A stretch of DNA of 64,000 nucleotides from Polynucleobacter tropicus (GTDB lineage Bacteria; Pseudomonadota; Gammaproteobacteria; Burkholderiales; Burkholderiaceae): positions 1,976,808 to 2,040,807 of the forward strand of contig NZ_CP028942.1 in assembly GCF_013307225.1 (NCBI RefSeq), written 5' to 3'. The position numbers and the translations under genes are program-made. The notes under the pieces are model-generated. The model ran no database searches and was not told the origin of the DNA. It saw only the letters and a program-made list of their open reading frames with translations. Below, in pieces: positions 10,563 to 20,106 of the stretch. Numbering within the stretch: the stretch's first letter is position 1; every line of letters starts with the position of its first letter.

Positions 10563-11465
10563 ATGCAAGCTCGTCACATTATTTTTTTCATTTTTATAGC
10601 ATCAGCAATTTATGTCTATTTCAGAGGGAAAGTTCGTTTTGGCGTAGTGAGATCGCTGACGGATTACCAGGTTCTGCTAGCGCCGATAAATGCCCTTTTG
10701 TATTTATTTTCAAAAGTGAAGGCAACGGCTTTTATTCCGGTAAGCGAATTCCCCGAAATGAAACCCCTGCAAGATAACTGGGAAATTATTCGTCAAGAAG
10801 CACTTTCTTTAAACGCAGACGGCGCAATTGCAGCTGCCACTGGGTATAACGATATCGGCTTCAATTCCTTTTTTAGAACTGGCTGGAAGCGTTTTCATCT
10901 GTATTGGTATGGCAAAGATTTACCATCTGCCCAAACAAGCTGCCCTAAAACCGTTGCCCTACTCAAGTCGATTCCTTCAATTAAAGCAGCCATGTTTGCT
11001 TCGCTACCGCCTGGAGCAACACTAGTGCGACATCGCGATCCCTATGCTGGATCCCTGCGCTATCACATCGGCTTAGTGACGCCGAACGACCCCAAATGCT
11101 ATATCGACGTAGATGGAGAGCGCTACTTCTGGAAAGACGGTGAACCCGTGATGTTTGATGAAACATTTATTCATTACGCAGCTAACGAAACAGATCATCA
11201 GCGCATTGTTTTATTCTGTGACGTTGAAAGACCAGTTCACACAAAAGTAGTGCAATTACTGAATCGCTGGTTTGGACGTTATGTCATGAGCGCCGCTGCT
11301 TCTCAAAACGTTCCCGGCGAGAAAGTTGGTTTTGTTAATGTCTTATTCACCTACTTCTACCATCTTCGCGCTCAAGCCAAAAAACTAAAAGCAAAGCACC
11401 GCTCAATTTACTACGTTGGCAAATGGGTGCTGATCTTGGGAATTTTGTGGGCAATTTTTTGGTAG
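10563..11465 (+). CDS. lpxO: Aspartyl/asparaginyl beta-hydroxylase family protein, LpxO-like lipid A hydroxylase
   Basis: A Fe(II)/2-oxoglutarate dioxygenase of the LpxO type, predicted to 2-hydroxylate a secondary acyl chain of lipid A at the inner membrane. The 300-residue product has an N-terminal membrane helix, then FRGKVR and an APINALLYLFS segment as in LpxO. The dioxygenase core has LVRHRDPYAGSLRYH (metal-binding His and Asp) and a second His in ETFIHYAANE, then a hydrophobic C-terminus. A GTG at 10482 would add 27 residues. I prefer ATG 10563 because it matches the family's length and start. The fatty-acid specificity is inferred, not shown. Confidence 0.8.
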   Translation: MQARHIIFFIFIASAIYVYFRGKVRFGVVRSLTDYQVLLAPINALLYLFSKVKATAFIPVSEFPEMKPLQDNWEIIRQEALSLNADGAIAAATGYNDIGFNSFFRTGWKRFHLYWYGKDLPSAQTSCPKTVALLKSIPSIKAAMFASLPPGATLVRHRDPYAGSLRYHIGLVTPNDPKCYIDVDGERYFWKDGEPVMFDETFIHYAANETDHQRIVLFCDVERPVHTKVVQLLNRWFGRYVMSAAASQNVPGEKVGFVNVLFTYFYHLRAQAKKLKAKHRSIYYVGKWVLILGILWAIFW

Positions 11466-11487
11466 CCACAAATCCATAGTTCAAATA

Positions 11488-11787
11488 TTAATCTGGCATT
11501 AGCATTTGAATAATTTTTTCGGCACTAATATCGCCCTGAATCTCAATCCGTTTTTTACGACTGTTTTGTCCAGACATTAATTGAATCTGTTTTTGCGGCA
11601 CTTTTAATTGTTTTGATAGCCATGCTACCAGCAGCACATTCGCCTTATTTTCAAGTGGTGGGGCTTGTAGGGCGATTTTGAGGCAATCATCATGTAGGCC
11701 AAGAACCTTGGTCTGCTTGGCTCCTGGCTGGCAATGCAGGCTAAGCGTAATTCCTGAAGGGGTTTGTTTTAACCAAATAGGCGTCAT
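11488..11787 (-). CDS. DUF167/YggU family protein
   Basis: A 99-residue protein with the UPF0235 pattern: LSLHCQPGAKQTKVLG near the start, LKIALQAPPLENKANVLLVAWLS in the middle, and a GQNSRKKRIEI ending. No biochemical function is established for the family. The gene lies 22 bases after the lpxO-like gene on the opposite strand (convergent) and diverges from the carbonic anhydrase gene. Confidence 0.88.
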   Translation of the reverse strand: MTPIWLKQTPSGITLSLHCQPGAKQTKVLGLHDDCLKIALQAPPLENKANVLLVAWLSKQLKVPQKQIQLMSGQNSRKKRIEIQGDISAEKIIQMLMPD

Positions 11788-11810
11788 TAAAGTACTTTAA
11801 ACTTAATCCC

Positions 11811-12476
11811 ATGCCATACAAAAATTCACAAGCCCTAGATCACCTCTTTGCCAGTAATCGACAGTGGGCCGAAGGCATGGTTGCCAAAGACCCCAATTTT
11901 TTTAAGCGGCTAGTAAACCAGCAAGCCCCAGAATATCTTTGGATTGGCTGTGCTGACAGCAGGGTGCCCGCAAATGAAATCGTCGATTTATTGCCCGGCG
12001 AACTGTTTGTGCATCGCAATGTGGCCAACGTAGTAGTACACACCGATCTGAATTGTTTATCTGTTATTCAATTTGCAATTGATTTACTGAAGGTCAAACA
12101 TATTTTAGTGGTTGGTCACTACGGTTGCGCTGGTGTTCATGCAGCTCTTAGCGACAGAAGAGTTGGGCTTGCAGATAACTGGTTACGCCATGTTAAGGAT
12201 GTTCATCAAAAACATGAGCGTTATCTTGGCGAAGTACTGCCAACAACCAAGAGGCAAGATCGCTTATGCGAACTGAATGTCATCGAGCAAGTTGTCAATG
12301 TCTGTGAAACTACTATCGTTCAAGATGCCTGGTCTCGCGGGCAAGACTTAACTGTTCATGGCTGGGCTTATCGACTAGATACTGGCTTAGTTAACGATCT
12401 CGGGATGTCAAGCAGCTCAACAGAAGAAATGCTGGAGCGCTACACAAAATCTATTAAGCGTTACGAATTAGCGTAA
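11811..12476 (+). CDS. can: Beta-class carbonic anhydrase
   Basis: Zinc enzyme interconverting CO2 and bicarbonate, supplying bicarbonate for carboxylation in the cytoplasm. The 221-residue protein has the beta-class zinc ligands and switch dyad: Cys-Ala-Asp-Ser-Arg (CADSRVP), then HxxC in VVGHYGCAGV. The WLRHVKDV segment and the C-terminal GWAYRLDTGLV are also typical of Can. It may be transcribed together with the acyltransferase gene nine bases downstream. Confidence 0.93.
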   Translation: MPYKNSQALDHLFASNRQWAEGMVAKDPNFFKRLVNQQAPEYLWIGCADSRVPANEIVDLLPGELFVHRNVANVVVHTDLNCLSVIQFAIDLLKVKHILVVGHYGCAGVHAALSDRRVGLADNWLRHVKDVHQKHERYLGEVLPTTKRQDRLCELNVIEQVVNVCETTIVQDAWSRGQDLTVHGWAYRLDTGLVNDLGMSSSSTEEMLERYTKSIKRYELA

Positions 12477-12485
12477 GGGCTAGCG

Positions 12486-13382
12486 TTGAGCACTTTTACA
12501 AACCATGCGAGCGTCGCATGCTTAAAGTTGCTGTCCTTGCTTCCTTATAGAGCTTTGGTATCCATTGGTTATGGGCTTGGCTATATTGCCGCAAAAATAC
12601 CAAGCGATCGCAATCGCGTTATCAAAATCAATTTGAAGTTGTGCTTTCCGGACCTTTGCGAAACGCAAATTGACCTATTAAGAAAACAGCATTGGCACTT
12701 GTTAGGTCGTAGCCTAGTAGAAAAGAGCATTATTTGGACAGGCAGTGAAAAGCAACTTTCTGAGATGATTGAAGTGCAATCATCTGTTGACCTATCAATT
12801 CGTAAGCCTCGCATTTTGGTAAATATGCACTTTGCCGGGATTGAGGGTGCCATTATTTTGAGCGCCTTGGCCAAGCGCATGAATTGGCCGAGAACATCTG
12901 GATTTTTCCAGAGAATGAAAAATCCTTTCTTTAATCAAAAGATGATTGAATGGCGCAATCGATTTGGGGGCAACTCTATTGATCGCCAAGGAAATACAAA
13001 AGCGATTATTCGCGAAATTCTCAATGGCGATCTTATTATTGTTGCTCCAGATATCGATCTGGGACTTAAAGACTCTGAGTTTGTCCCCTTCTTTGGAATC
13101 GAAACAAACACGATTACCACTGTTTCTCGTCTTGCAAGCATTACTGGCGCTGATGTTTGTTTAATGACAACCACTTTAAAAGATGATGACTCAGGATATC
13201 TCTGCAAGATCAGTGAACCTCTAAAAGACTTTCCCACTAATGACCATAAAGAAGACACGGCGCGCTTAAATAGGCATTTTGAGGATGAAATTCGTCTTCG
13301 ACCCGCTGAATATTATTGGGTTCATAAGCGCTTTAAAAATCGTCCCAATCAGGAGGCTAACCCCTACAACCCTTCTAACTAA
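12486..13382 (+). CDS. Lysophospholipid/lipid A late acyltransferase family protein (LpxL/HtrB-like)
   Basis: A 298-residue protein of the LpxL/LpxM family, which adds secondary acyl chains to lipid A at the cytoplasmic face of the inner membrane. The HFAGIEG segment supplies the H(X4)D/E-type catalytic site. An RQGNTKAIIREILNGDLIIVAPDID segment and a C-terminal YYWVHKRFKNRP are typical. The start is TTG 12486, preceded by an AAGGG-type site. The LpxO-like gene upstream suggests a local theme of lipid A modification. Whether this is LpxL, LpxM or a paralogue cannot be told from sequence alone. Confidence 0.85.
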   Translation: MSTFTNHASVACLKLLSLLPYRALVSIGYGLGYIAAKIPSDRNRVIKINLKLCFPDLCETQIDLLRKQHWHLLGRSLVEKSIIWTGSEKQLSEMIEVQSSVDLSIRKPRILVNMHFAGIEGAIILSALAKRMNWPRTSGFFQRMKNPFFNQKMIEWRNRFGGNSIDRQGNTKAIIREILNGDLIIVAPDIDLGLKDSEFVPFFGIETNTITTVSRLASITGADVCLMTTTLKDDDSGYLCKISEPLKDFPTNDHKEDTARLNRHFEDEIRLRPAEYYWVHKRFKNRPNQEANPYNPSN

Positions 13383-13407
13383 AGGACTTTTGCCCTATCA
13401 TTAGAAG

Positions 13408-14160
13408 ATGACTGAACGCATTGGACTGTTCGCTGATCTTCATAGCAATCTAGAGGCTTTTGAAGCCTGCATGACCCGAGCCGAAGAGCTCGGGGTTACT
13501 CGTATGGTGTTTCTGGGAGATCTAGTTGGCTATAACGCAGATCCGGTAGCCGTTATTGAAAGGATTGCCGATCTTGTAAATACAAAAAAAGCAATTGCAA
13601 TTCTCGGCAATCATGATGAAGCAGTATTCAAAGATAGTCGCAATCACATGAATGCCAGCGCGAATGCCGCGATTGAATGGACCAAAAGTCAGCTCAGCAA
13701 CGCTCACATGCAATTTCTAAAAGATCTTCCACTAATTGTTAACGAAGAAAAAATTTGTTTTGTACATGCTTCTGCTCACAACCCCGCTGACTGGAACTAC
13801 GTCACTGACAGTATGAGCGCATGGCGCTGTGCGCAGAGCTCTGGAAAGAGCTATACATTTGTTGGTCATGCCCACGAGCAAGCCCTGTTTTATCAAAGCG
13901 CGGTAGGCAAACTTATTCGTTTTGCTCCGCATCCAGGAGATGAGATTCCAGTCCTTCAACATCGCCAGTGGGTAGGTGTTGTTGGCTCTCTTGGTCAACC
14001 TCGAGATGGAAATCCTGAAGCCTGTTTTGCAATCTTCGAGCCAGAAACTGAAGTGCTGACATTTCATCGCACTGCCTATGATCACTATACAGCTGCCGAC
14101 AAGGTAAGACGCGCAGGGCTGCCTGAAGATTTAGCCAATCGCTTAATCACCGGCAAATAA
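13408..14160 (+). CDS. Metallophosphoesterase family protein
   Basis: A 250-residue calcineurin-like phosphoesterase. The metal-binding motifs appear in order: GLFADLHSNLEA (D-x-H), FLGDLVGYNADP (GD-x-x-x), ILGNHDEA (GNHD), FVHASAH and FVGHAHEQ (GHxH). This short-type fold is common among phosphatases of the YfcE/DNA-repair exonuclease superfamily. It is followed after three bases by a Ser/Thr kinase gene, so the two may be co-transcribed and could act on the same phosphoproteins; that link is inference from position only. Confidence 0.88.
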   Translation: MTERIGLFADLHSNLEAFEACMTRAEELGVTRMVFLGDLVGYNADPVAVIERIADLVNTKKAIAILGNHDEAVFKDSRNHMNASANAAIEWTKSQLSNAHMQFLKDLPLIVNEEKICFVHASAHNPADWNYVTDSMSAWRCAQSSGKSYTFVGHAHEQALFYQSAVGKLIRFAPHPGDEIPVLQHRQWVGVVGSLGQPRDGNPEACFAIFEPETEVLTFHRTAYDHYTAADKVRRAGLPEDLANRLITGK

Positions 14161-14163
14161 GCT

Positions 14164-15582
14164 ATGCCGATTAATACAGAAATTGAAGCAGTAGACGATA
14201 TTTTCCAAGAGGGCAAAGTTGTTGATGGCTTCGTTCTTGGACAAGAAGTTCATCGCGGCGGAATGGCGAGCCTATTCTCAGCAACCAAAGATGGAATTGA
14301 CGTTCCTATTTTGCTCAAAATTCCAAGGGTTGGAAGAGACCAGCCCGTAGAAAGTCTGATTGGCTTTGAAACAGAGCTGACTATTTTGCGCTCCTTGAAA
14401 AGTCCTTATGTGCCTAAATTTTTAGGCGCAGGCAATATGGCAACTAGGCCCTATATTGCAATGGAAAGAGTGGAAGGCAGGCCACTTGAAGACTTAATTA
14501 AAGAGGGCAAAGAATTTACGATTGACGAAGTAGTGAAGATTGGTGCCGATCTTGCGCAAGCTGTCCAATCACTACACTCTCAAGATGCGATCCATCTAGA
14601 TATCAAACCAGAAAATATTCTGATTGATGACAAAGGAAAATTGACGCTGATTGATTTTGGTCTTTCTCATCACGATCGTTTTCCAGATTTATTAGCCGAA
14701 GAAATGCGTAAAGGCGTTGGTTCCGCCCCTTATATTTCTCCAGAACAGGTGGCCGGCATACGCACAGACTCACGCAGCGATATCTATTCCATTGGCGCCA
14801 TCATGTACGAATTGCTGACTGGCGAGCTTCCTTTTGGGAACCCCCAGACAATGACGGGGCTTAGAAGGCGCATGTGGGCAGAGCCCTTTCCACCACGCGC
14901 TATCCGCAGAGAAATTCCGCGCTGGCTTCAAGAGGTTGTGCTGCGTTGTCTAGAGCCTCGTGCGGCAGATCGCTATCAAAGTGCTGCTCGCTTACGCCAA
15001 ATGCTACGCGATCCCGAAGGCGTCACACTGACTGAACGTGCTGATCGCGTAGAGCCGCCAAGCTTTTGGGAAAATCTCAAAGGAATGTTTAGAGCCGCCG
15101 GCTATGAGCCTTCCCCAAGCCCAAAACCCAGCATGGGAAACTATGACGCACCACTAATGATTGCGGCTATTGATACCCGTCAGTCTGATGAAAATTTGCG
15201 TGAAAGAATGCAAGGTACTGCGAAGAATTTATTGCAGGCCTATCCAGAGAGTCGTCTTGTTTGTATCAGTACGATTGCAAGTACACCAACTTATGAGGGA
15301 AAACACGAGAGTGAAACTGCAAGCGGCATTGTTCGCGGTCACTTGGTTCAACTGATGGAATGGGCAAAACCTCTAAAACTTCCACCAGAGCGAATTTCTT
15401 ATCACGTACTTGAAGCCATGGATCCAGCTTCACGCATTGTCGAATTCGCAAAAGACAATGATGCTTCACTCATCTTGATTGGCGCATCACACAAACTGCC
15501 AAACAAGGTAACGCCTTGGCGAACCTCAATGACCAAGATTGTCGAAGAGGCCCCTTGTAGCGTTCATATTGTCAGAACTTAG
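14164..15582 (+). CDS. Ser/Thr protein kinase fused to a universal stress protein domain
   Basis: The 472-residue protein has an N-terminal Hanks-type kinase domain (about residues 20-280). It has a Gly-rich loop (GQEVHRGGMASLFSA), catalytic Lys52 in ILLKIPR, HLDIKPEN at 144-151, DFG at 164-166 and a SAPYISPEQ segment. After a Pro/Ser-rich linker, residues about 328-472 form a UspA-like domain (LMIAAIDTRQSDEN at its start, SLILIGASHK and a CSVHIVRT ending). No transmembrane helix is visible, so it is probably cytoplasmic. The fusion suggests a kinase regulated by nucleotide or stress binding. The phosphoesterase gene lies directly upstream. Confidence 0.92.
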   Translation: MPINTEIEAVDDIFQEGKVVDGFVLGQEVHRGGMASLFSATKDGIDVPILLKIPRVGRDQPVESLIGFETELTILRSLKSPYVPKFLGAGNMATRPYIAMERVEGRPLEDLIKEGKEFTIDEVVKIGADLAQAVQSLHSQDAIHLDIKPENILIDDKGKLTLIDFGLSHHDRFPDLLAEEMRKGVGSAPYISPEQVAGIRTDSRSDIYSIGAIMYELLTGELPFGNPQTMTGLRRRMWAEPFPPRAIRREIPRWLQEVVLRCLEPRAADRYQSAARLRQMLRDPEGVTLTERADRVEPPSFWENLKGMFRAAGYEPSPSPKPSMGNYDAPLMIAAIDTRQSDENLRERMQGTAKNLLQAYPESRLVCISTIASTPTYEGKHESETASGIVRGHLVQLMEWAKPLKLPPERISYHVLEAMDPASRIVEFAKDNDASLILIGASHKLPNKVTPWRTSMTKIVEEAPCSVHIVRT

Positions 15583-15583
15583 C

Positions 15584-16216
15584 CTATTGTGGAAGACGTG
15601 GCAAGCGCTCTGCAGTCGCCGGAATTGGATGCCTTGCCATGTTCATCTCCATGGCTAAAAAGGTGTAGTAGCCTGCTATTCCCGCTAAATCAATAGCGCC
15701 TTTTTTACCAAATCGACTTTCTGTTTTCGCAAAGGTTGTATCAGAGACCTGCTTATTCTTTTGCAACTCCATAGTGAAGTTATAAACAATAGTCTCGTCT
15801 TCACTCATGCCTTCTGGACGCCTGCCCTCTTTTAAAGCTTGTGCAATTTCAGGCTTTAGGCCGGCTTTGATTGCGATTGGATAATGCACATACCATTCGT
15901 AATCTTGAGACCATTCACGCGCTGTAATTAAGATGGCAAACTCACTAAGATGACTATCAAAAGCGGAGTTATAGCGTAAATAGTCGCCCATGGCGCGTGC
16001 ATTATTCATGAGCTGCGGGCTATACATCAACATCGCAAAAGGGCCCCATGGCGCCTTCTTGCGAGCTACTTCAAACTCCTGTGCAGCCCTTTGTTGTTCA
16101 ACCGTATATTGCCCTAGAGGAATATCAGGAAGGCGAGTTTGCGCAAACGCACCACTCCAAAAAGAAAAAATAAATAGGGCTAATAAATATTTCAAGGAAT
16201 GTCCTTTCTTGTTCAT
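15584..16216 (-). CDS. Secreted carboxymuconolactone decarboxylase-like (AhpD-fold) protein
   Basis: The 210-residue product begins with a signal peptide (MNKKGHSLKYLLALFIFSFWSGAFA) that decides the ATG 16216 start; a frame back to 16297 would run into dctA. The mature part is an all-helical AhpD-fold domain with SEFAILITAREW and DYEWYVHYPIA. The Cys of the classic ExxCxxH motif is replaced here by aromatic residues, so peroxidase chemistry is doubtful. It lies 20 bases downstream of the dctA stop on the same strand. The function is unknown; export to the periplasm is inferred. Confidence 0.85.
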   Translation of the reverse strand: MNKKGHSLKYLLALFIFSFWSGAFAQTRLPDIPLGQYTVEQQRAAQEFEVARKKAPWGPFAMLMYSPQLMNNARAMGDYLRYNSAFDSHLSEFAILITAREWSQDYEWYVHYPIAIKAGLKPEIAQALKEGRRPEGMSEDETIVYNFTMELQKNKQVSDTTFAKTESRFGKKGAIDLAGIAGYYTFLAMEMNMARHPIPATAERLPRLPQ

Positions 16217-16236
16217 GACTCTATTGGCTATCTTTA

Positions 16237-17565
16237 TCACTTCATTCTTTCTTGCTTCTGATCCAAGATGACCTCTGGCTCCTGCGCTTCTACCCAATTA
16301 TCTTTATTGAGCACCTCTGTTAGCTGTCGACTATCTAGCTCCCCCGTCCACTTCGCAACCACAATAGTGGCCACACCATTTCCAACCAAGTTAGTTAGTG
16401 CACGAGCCTCTGACATAAATCGATCAATGCCAAGAATAATTGCCAAGCCTGCAACAGGCACATTACCCACCGCGGACAGTGTTGCTGCCAAAACGATGAA
16501 GCCACTACCCGTAATGCCTGCAGCACCTTTTGAAGTTAGCAACAAAACCAGCAATAAAGTAATTTGCTGCATGATTGTCATCGGGGTATCTGTTGCCTGA
16601 GCAATAAATACAGCGGCCATCGTCAAATAAATAGAAGTGCCATCTAAGTTAAATGAATAGCCCGTTGGAATCACCAAGCCCACGCAACTCTTTTTAGCGC
16701 CTAGGAGCTCCATTTTCTCCATCATGCGAGGCAACACTGACTCTGAAGAAGAGGTTCCTAACACAATTAACAACTCTTCTTTAATGTAACGAACAAACTT
16801 AAAAATACTGAAACCATTCAGACGCGCAATGATTCCCAGAACAACGAAGACAAATAGCAAGCAAGTTAAGTAAAAGGAGCCCATCAACTTACCCAAAGAG
16901 AATAATGAGCCCACGCCGTATTTACCAATCGTGAAAGCCATTGCACCAAACGCTCCAATGGGCGCGAATTTCATGATGATGCCAATGATGTCAAACAACA
17001 CATGCGAGAACTTCTCAATCAAATCAAACACCAAAGTTCCGCGTCCACCAAATCGATGTAGCGCAAATCCAAACAAGACTGCAATAAAGAGCACTTGCAA
17101 AATTTCGCCTTTGGCAAAAGCGTCAACCGCCGTGCTTGGAATAATGTTGAGCAAAAACTCGGTAGTCGTGCCTATTTTTCCTGGGCCGGTATAAGCGGCG
17201 ATTCCTTTGGTATCAAGAGTGCTTGGATCGATATTCATTCCGGCACCGGGTTGCAATACATTTACTACAACCAAGCCCACAATCAAGGCGATCGTACTTA
17301 CGATCTCAAAGTACAAAAGTGCAATACCACCCGTCTTGCCAACCTTCTTCATATCCTCCATGCCGGCAATACCAACCACTACCGTACAAAAAATAATCGG
17401 GGCAATGAGCATCTTGATGCCTTTAATAAACGCATCGCCAAAAGGCTTCATCTCCGTTCCCAGGGAGGGATAAAAATGGCCAAGCAGAACCCCCAAAGCC
17501 ACGGCAACAAGGACCTGAAAATAAAGAATTTTATAAATTGGTGGCTTCTTTAAGGTAACCGTCAT
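16237..17565 (-). CDS. dctA: C4-dicarboxylate:cation symporter, DctA-like
   Basis: Inner-membrane symporter of the DAACS/GltPh family, predicted to import succinate, fumarate or malate with protons or Na+. The 442-residue protein has the hairpin-1 serine motif ([12 protein letters not shown]), the [16 protein letters not shown] segment of TM7 and a [13 protein letters not shown] hairpin-2 motif. The start is ATG 17565, with AAAGGA eight bases upstream; the frame extends further but lacks support. It diverges from the pseudouridine synthase gene across about 100 bases. Confidence 0.92.
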   Translation of the reverse strand: MTVTLKKPPIYKILYFQVLVAVALGVLLGHFYPSLGTEMKPFGDAFIKGIKMLIAPIIFCTVVVGIAGMEDMKKVGKTGGIALLYFEIVSTIALIVGLVVVNVLQPGAGMNIDPSTLDTKGIAAYTGPGKIGTTTEFLLNIIPSTAVDAFAKGEILQVLFIAVLFGFALHRFGGRGTLVFDLIEKFSHVLFDIIGIIMKFAPIGAFGAMAFTIGKYGVGSLFSLGKLMGSFYLTCLLFVFVVLGIIARLNGFSIFKFVRYIKEELLIVLGTSSSESVLPRMMEKMELLGAKKSCVGLVIPTGYSFNLDGTSIYLTMAAVFIAQATDTPMTIMQQITLLLVLLLTSKGAAGITGSGFIVLAATLSAVGNVPVAGLAIILGIDRFMSEARALTNLVGNGVATIVVAKWTGELDSRQLTEVLNKDNWVEAQEPEVILDQKQERMK

Positions 17566-17664
17566 CACTTTTCCTTTATTCACTGGACTGGAGGCTACTA
17601 GTGTAGCCAATACCAAATGCTGCCTCGCACCAATACTGATGCCTCTTTATCGGATAATGTAGCC

Positions 17665-18402
17665 ATGGAAGAAAAAGTACGCGTCTCTAAATTACTCTCA
17701 GAACTTGGTCTTTGTTCTAGGCGAGAGGCTGACTCTTATATAGAGCAAGGACTCGTTACAGTCGATGGAGAAATTGTGAATGAACTTGGTGTTCGTGCAT
17801 ATCGCCATCAAAAAATTGAATTGCAATCTGGGGCTAAGGCACAGCAAGCTTCTCGAATTACCGTTATCCTGAACAAGCCAGTTGGATTTATTTCTCATTA
17901 CGATGATGAGCAGGAATATCAGCCTGCTGCGTCATTAATTACGCCTGAAAATTTTTTCGCAAATCCACTCGATAAAAATCGTAGCCCACGCTTTAATACT
18001 AAAGGTCTTGCGCCTGCAGGCCGCTTAGATATTGACTCTACGGGCCTGCTTGTTCTGACCCAAGACGGTCGAATAGCCAAGTTATTAATCGGAGAAAATA
18101 GTCCGATTGAAAAAGAATATTTAGTGCGCGTGGAGGGCAGGCTTTCATATGAAGATTTAGATCGCTTAAAACATGGTCTATCGCTAGATGGTGTTGCACT
18201 CAAGCCAGCTCAAGTCAGTTGGCAAAATGAAGAGCAATTACGCTTTGTTTTACGAGAGGGCCGAAAACGTCAAATCCGCCGAATGTGTGAAATGGTCGGC
18301 CTAAGAGTGCTTGGGTTAAAACGTGTTCGCATGGGGCGTGTATCTTTGGGCCCTTTGCCCCCCGGCCAATGGCGCTATCTCAAGCCAGGAGAGCAATTCT
18401 AG
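17665..18402 (+). CDS. rRNA pseudouridine synthase of the RsuA/RluF type
   Basis: The 245-residue protein has an N-terminal S4 RNA-binding domain (RVSKLLSELGLCSRREAD). The catalytic domain has the active-site Asp in AGRLDIDSTGLLVLT, and a LREGRKRQIRRMCEMVGL motif lies near the end. It isomerises a uridine in ribosomal RNA; the target position cannot be told here. The KPVGFISHYDDEQEYQPAASLI stretch after the S4 domain is longer than in RluB/RsuA and resembles RluF-like members. A start at 17617 is possible; I prefer ATG 17665, where similarity begins. Confidence 0.87.
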   Translation: MEEKVRVSKLLSELGLCSRREADSYIEQGLVTVDGEIVNELGVRAYRHQKIELQSGAKAQQASRITVILNKPVGFISHYDDEQEYQPAASLITPENFFANPLDKNRSPRFNTKGLAPAGRLDIDSTGLLVLTQDGRIAKLLIGENSPIEKEYLVRVEGRLSYEDLDRLKHGLSLDGVALKPAQVSWQNEEQLRFVLREGRKRQIRRMCEMVGLRVLGLKRVRMGRVSLGPLPPGQWRYLKPGEQF

Positions 18403-18417
18403 AAGGGCTTGCCCGCT

Positions 18418-18423
18418 TATAAT
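18418..18423 (+). promoter_or_regulatory. Candidate -10 box for prfC
   Basis: A perfect TATAAT lies 16 bases after the upstream gene's stop. No good -35 hexamer is seen at 16-18 bases upstream. A transcript from here would start near 18430 and give a leader of roughly 20-25 bases before the proposed AUU start of prfC. Confidence 0.5.
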
Positions 18424-18452
18424 TGCCACCGAACTAGATTAATCAGCGCAGA

Positions 18453-20087
18453 ATTACCATCGATACCAATACCTCCAGCACCCCCGCCGCAGAAGTACTG
18501 AGACGTCGCAGCTTTGCCATCATCTCTCACCCAGATGCGGGTAAAACTACGCTCACAGAAAAACTATTGCTTTATGCGGGTGCAATTCAGATCGCTGGAA
18601 GTGTTAAGGCCCGTAAAGCTAGTAGACACGCCACATCTGACTGGATGGAAATTGAGAAACAACGCGGCATCTCTGTAGCAAGTTCTGTAATGCAGATGGA
18701 ATATCGCGACTGCATTATTAATCTCTTAGATACTCCAGGTCACCAAGACTTCTCTGAAGACACTTATCGCGTTCTCACTGCGGTTGACTCTGCTTTAATG
18801 GTTATTGACGCGGCAAATGGTGTGGAATCACAAACATTGCGCCTCTTAGAAGTCTGTCGCGCACGCAATACACCTATCGTTACCTTCATTAATAAAATGG
18901 ATCGCGAAGTGAAGCCTCCAATGGAGTTAATGGATGAAATTGAATCAGCACTAGGCATCGAGGTTGTGCCATTTACTTGGCCAGTAGGCATGGGCAAATC
19001 TTTTGCTGGCGTAATTGATATCGCGAACAATCGTATGCGCATGTTCAAGGCTGGCGAAGATCGAGTAACCGAAGACTCACATGCAGTTATCGACATTAAT
19101 GATCCGGCCCTGAAAGAGCGTCTTGGCGTTGATCTTGAAAATGCTTTGGGCGAGGTAGAACTTATTAAAGAAGCAATGCCTGCCTTTGATCGTGAAGCCT
19201 TCTTGGCAGGGCGCCAATCCCCAGTATTCTTTGGATCTGCAATCAATAACTTTGGTGTTCGAGAAATTCTGAACACTCTCGTTGAATTAGCGCCATCACC
19301 TGGTGGTCGCAAAGCATTGCAACGTGAAGTTAGCCCAGCAGAAAATAAATTCTCTGCAGTGGTTTTTAAGATTCAGGCAAATATGGATCCTGCGCACCGT
19401 GATCGCGTGGCTTTCTTACGGATCTGTTCGGGTCATTTTGAACGCGGCATGAAACTCAAAATCTGTCGCAACGGAAAAGAAGTGCGCACCAATAATGCAC
19501 TCTCGTTTTTGTCACAAAGACGCGATATTTTGGACGAAGCATTTCCTGGTGACATTATTGGCTTGCCCAATCATGGACTACTTCGCTTGGGTGATACGCT
19601 AACGGAAGGCGAGCAACTGCAATTTACAGGACTACCTTTCTTTGCCCCGGAAATTTTCCGACTTGTTGAATCAGCCGACCCGTTACGATCAAAGCAATTG
19701 CGCACCGGCTTGATGCAGCTTGGTGAAGAAGGCGCTATTCAGGTATTTCGCCCTATGGCTGGCGGCACTATGTTGCTAGGCGCATTTGGTCAATTGCAAT
19801 TTGAAGTTGTTAGCCATCGCTTGCAAACTGAATATGGCGCTGAAGTTCGCTTATTGCCTGCGCGCTATAGCCTTGCTCGCTGGGTTAGCTCTGATGATCC
19901 TGTAGCGCTCAAAAAATTTACCCAAGAAAATATTCATCGCATGGCAGAAGATGTTGTTGGTGCTTCAGTATTTCTGGCATCTCATAAGTCTGAACTAGAC
20001 GTGGCACAACAACGCTGTGAATCAATTCAATTCCATGCATTAAGAGAGCACGCTGGTTTGATTTACCAATCTGATTTGGCTGGGTAA
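18453..20087 (+). CDS. prfC: Peptide chain release factor 3
   Basis: This translational GTPase removes RF1/RF2 from the ribosome after termination. G1 is in SHPDAGKTTLTEK, switch I carries EKQRGISVASSV, G3 is DTPGHQDFSEDTY, and G4 is FINKMDRE. The C-terminal domains match RF3 (VFKIQANMDPAHRDRVAFLR, EEGAIQVFRPM). The frame is open from a TAG at 18435 but has no ATG, GTG or TTG before the P-loop. The first TTG (18567) lies after the P-loop and would delete it. I propose AUU at 18453 (ATT ACC ATC GAT), giving 544 residues, near the family's usual length. AUC at 18459 or CUG at 18498 are alternatives. Confidence 0.88.
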   Translation: MTIDTNTSSTPAAEVLRRRSFAIISHPDAGKTTLTEKLLLYAGAIQIAGSVKARKASRHATSDWMEIEKQRGISVASSVMQMEYRDCIINLLDTPGHQDFSEDTYRVLTAVDSALMVIDAANGVESQTLRLLEVCRARNTPIVTFINKMDREVKPPMELMDEIESALGIEVVPFTWPVGMGKSFAGVIDIANNRMRMFKAGEDRVTEDSHAVIDINDPALKERLGVDLENALGEVELIKEAMPAFDREAFLAGRQSPVFFGSAINNFGVREILNTLVELAPSPGGRKALQREVSPAENKFSAVVFKIQANMDPAHRDRVAFLRICSGHFERGMKLKICRNGKEVRTNNALSFLSQRRDILDEAFPGDIIGLPNHGLLRLGDTLTEGEQLQFTGLPFFAPEIFRLVESADPLRSKQLRTGLMQLGEEGAIQVFRPMAGGTMLLGAFGQLQFEVVSHRLQTEYGAEVRLLPARYSLARWVSSDDPVALKKFTQENIHRMAEDVVGASVFLASHKSELDVAQQRCESIQFHALREHAGLIYQSDLAG

Positions 20088-20106
20088 TTAAAACGCTAAA
20101 GAAACA

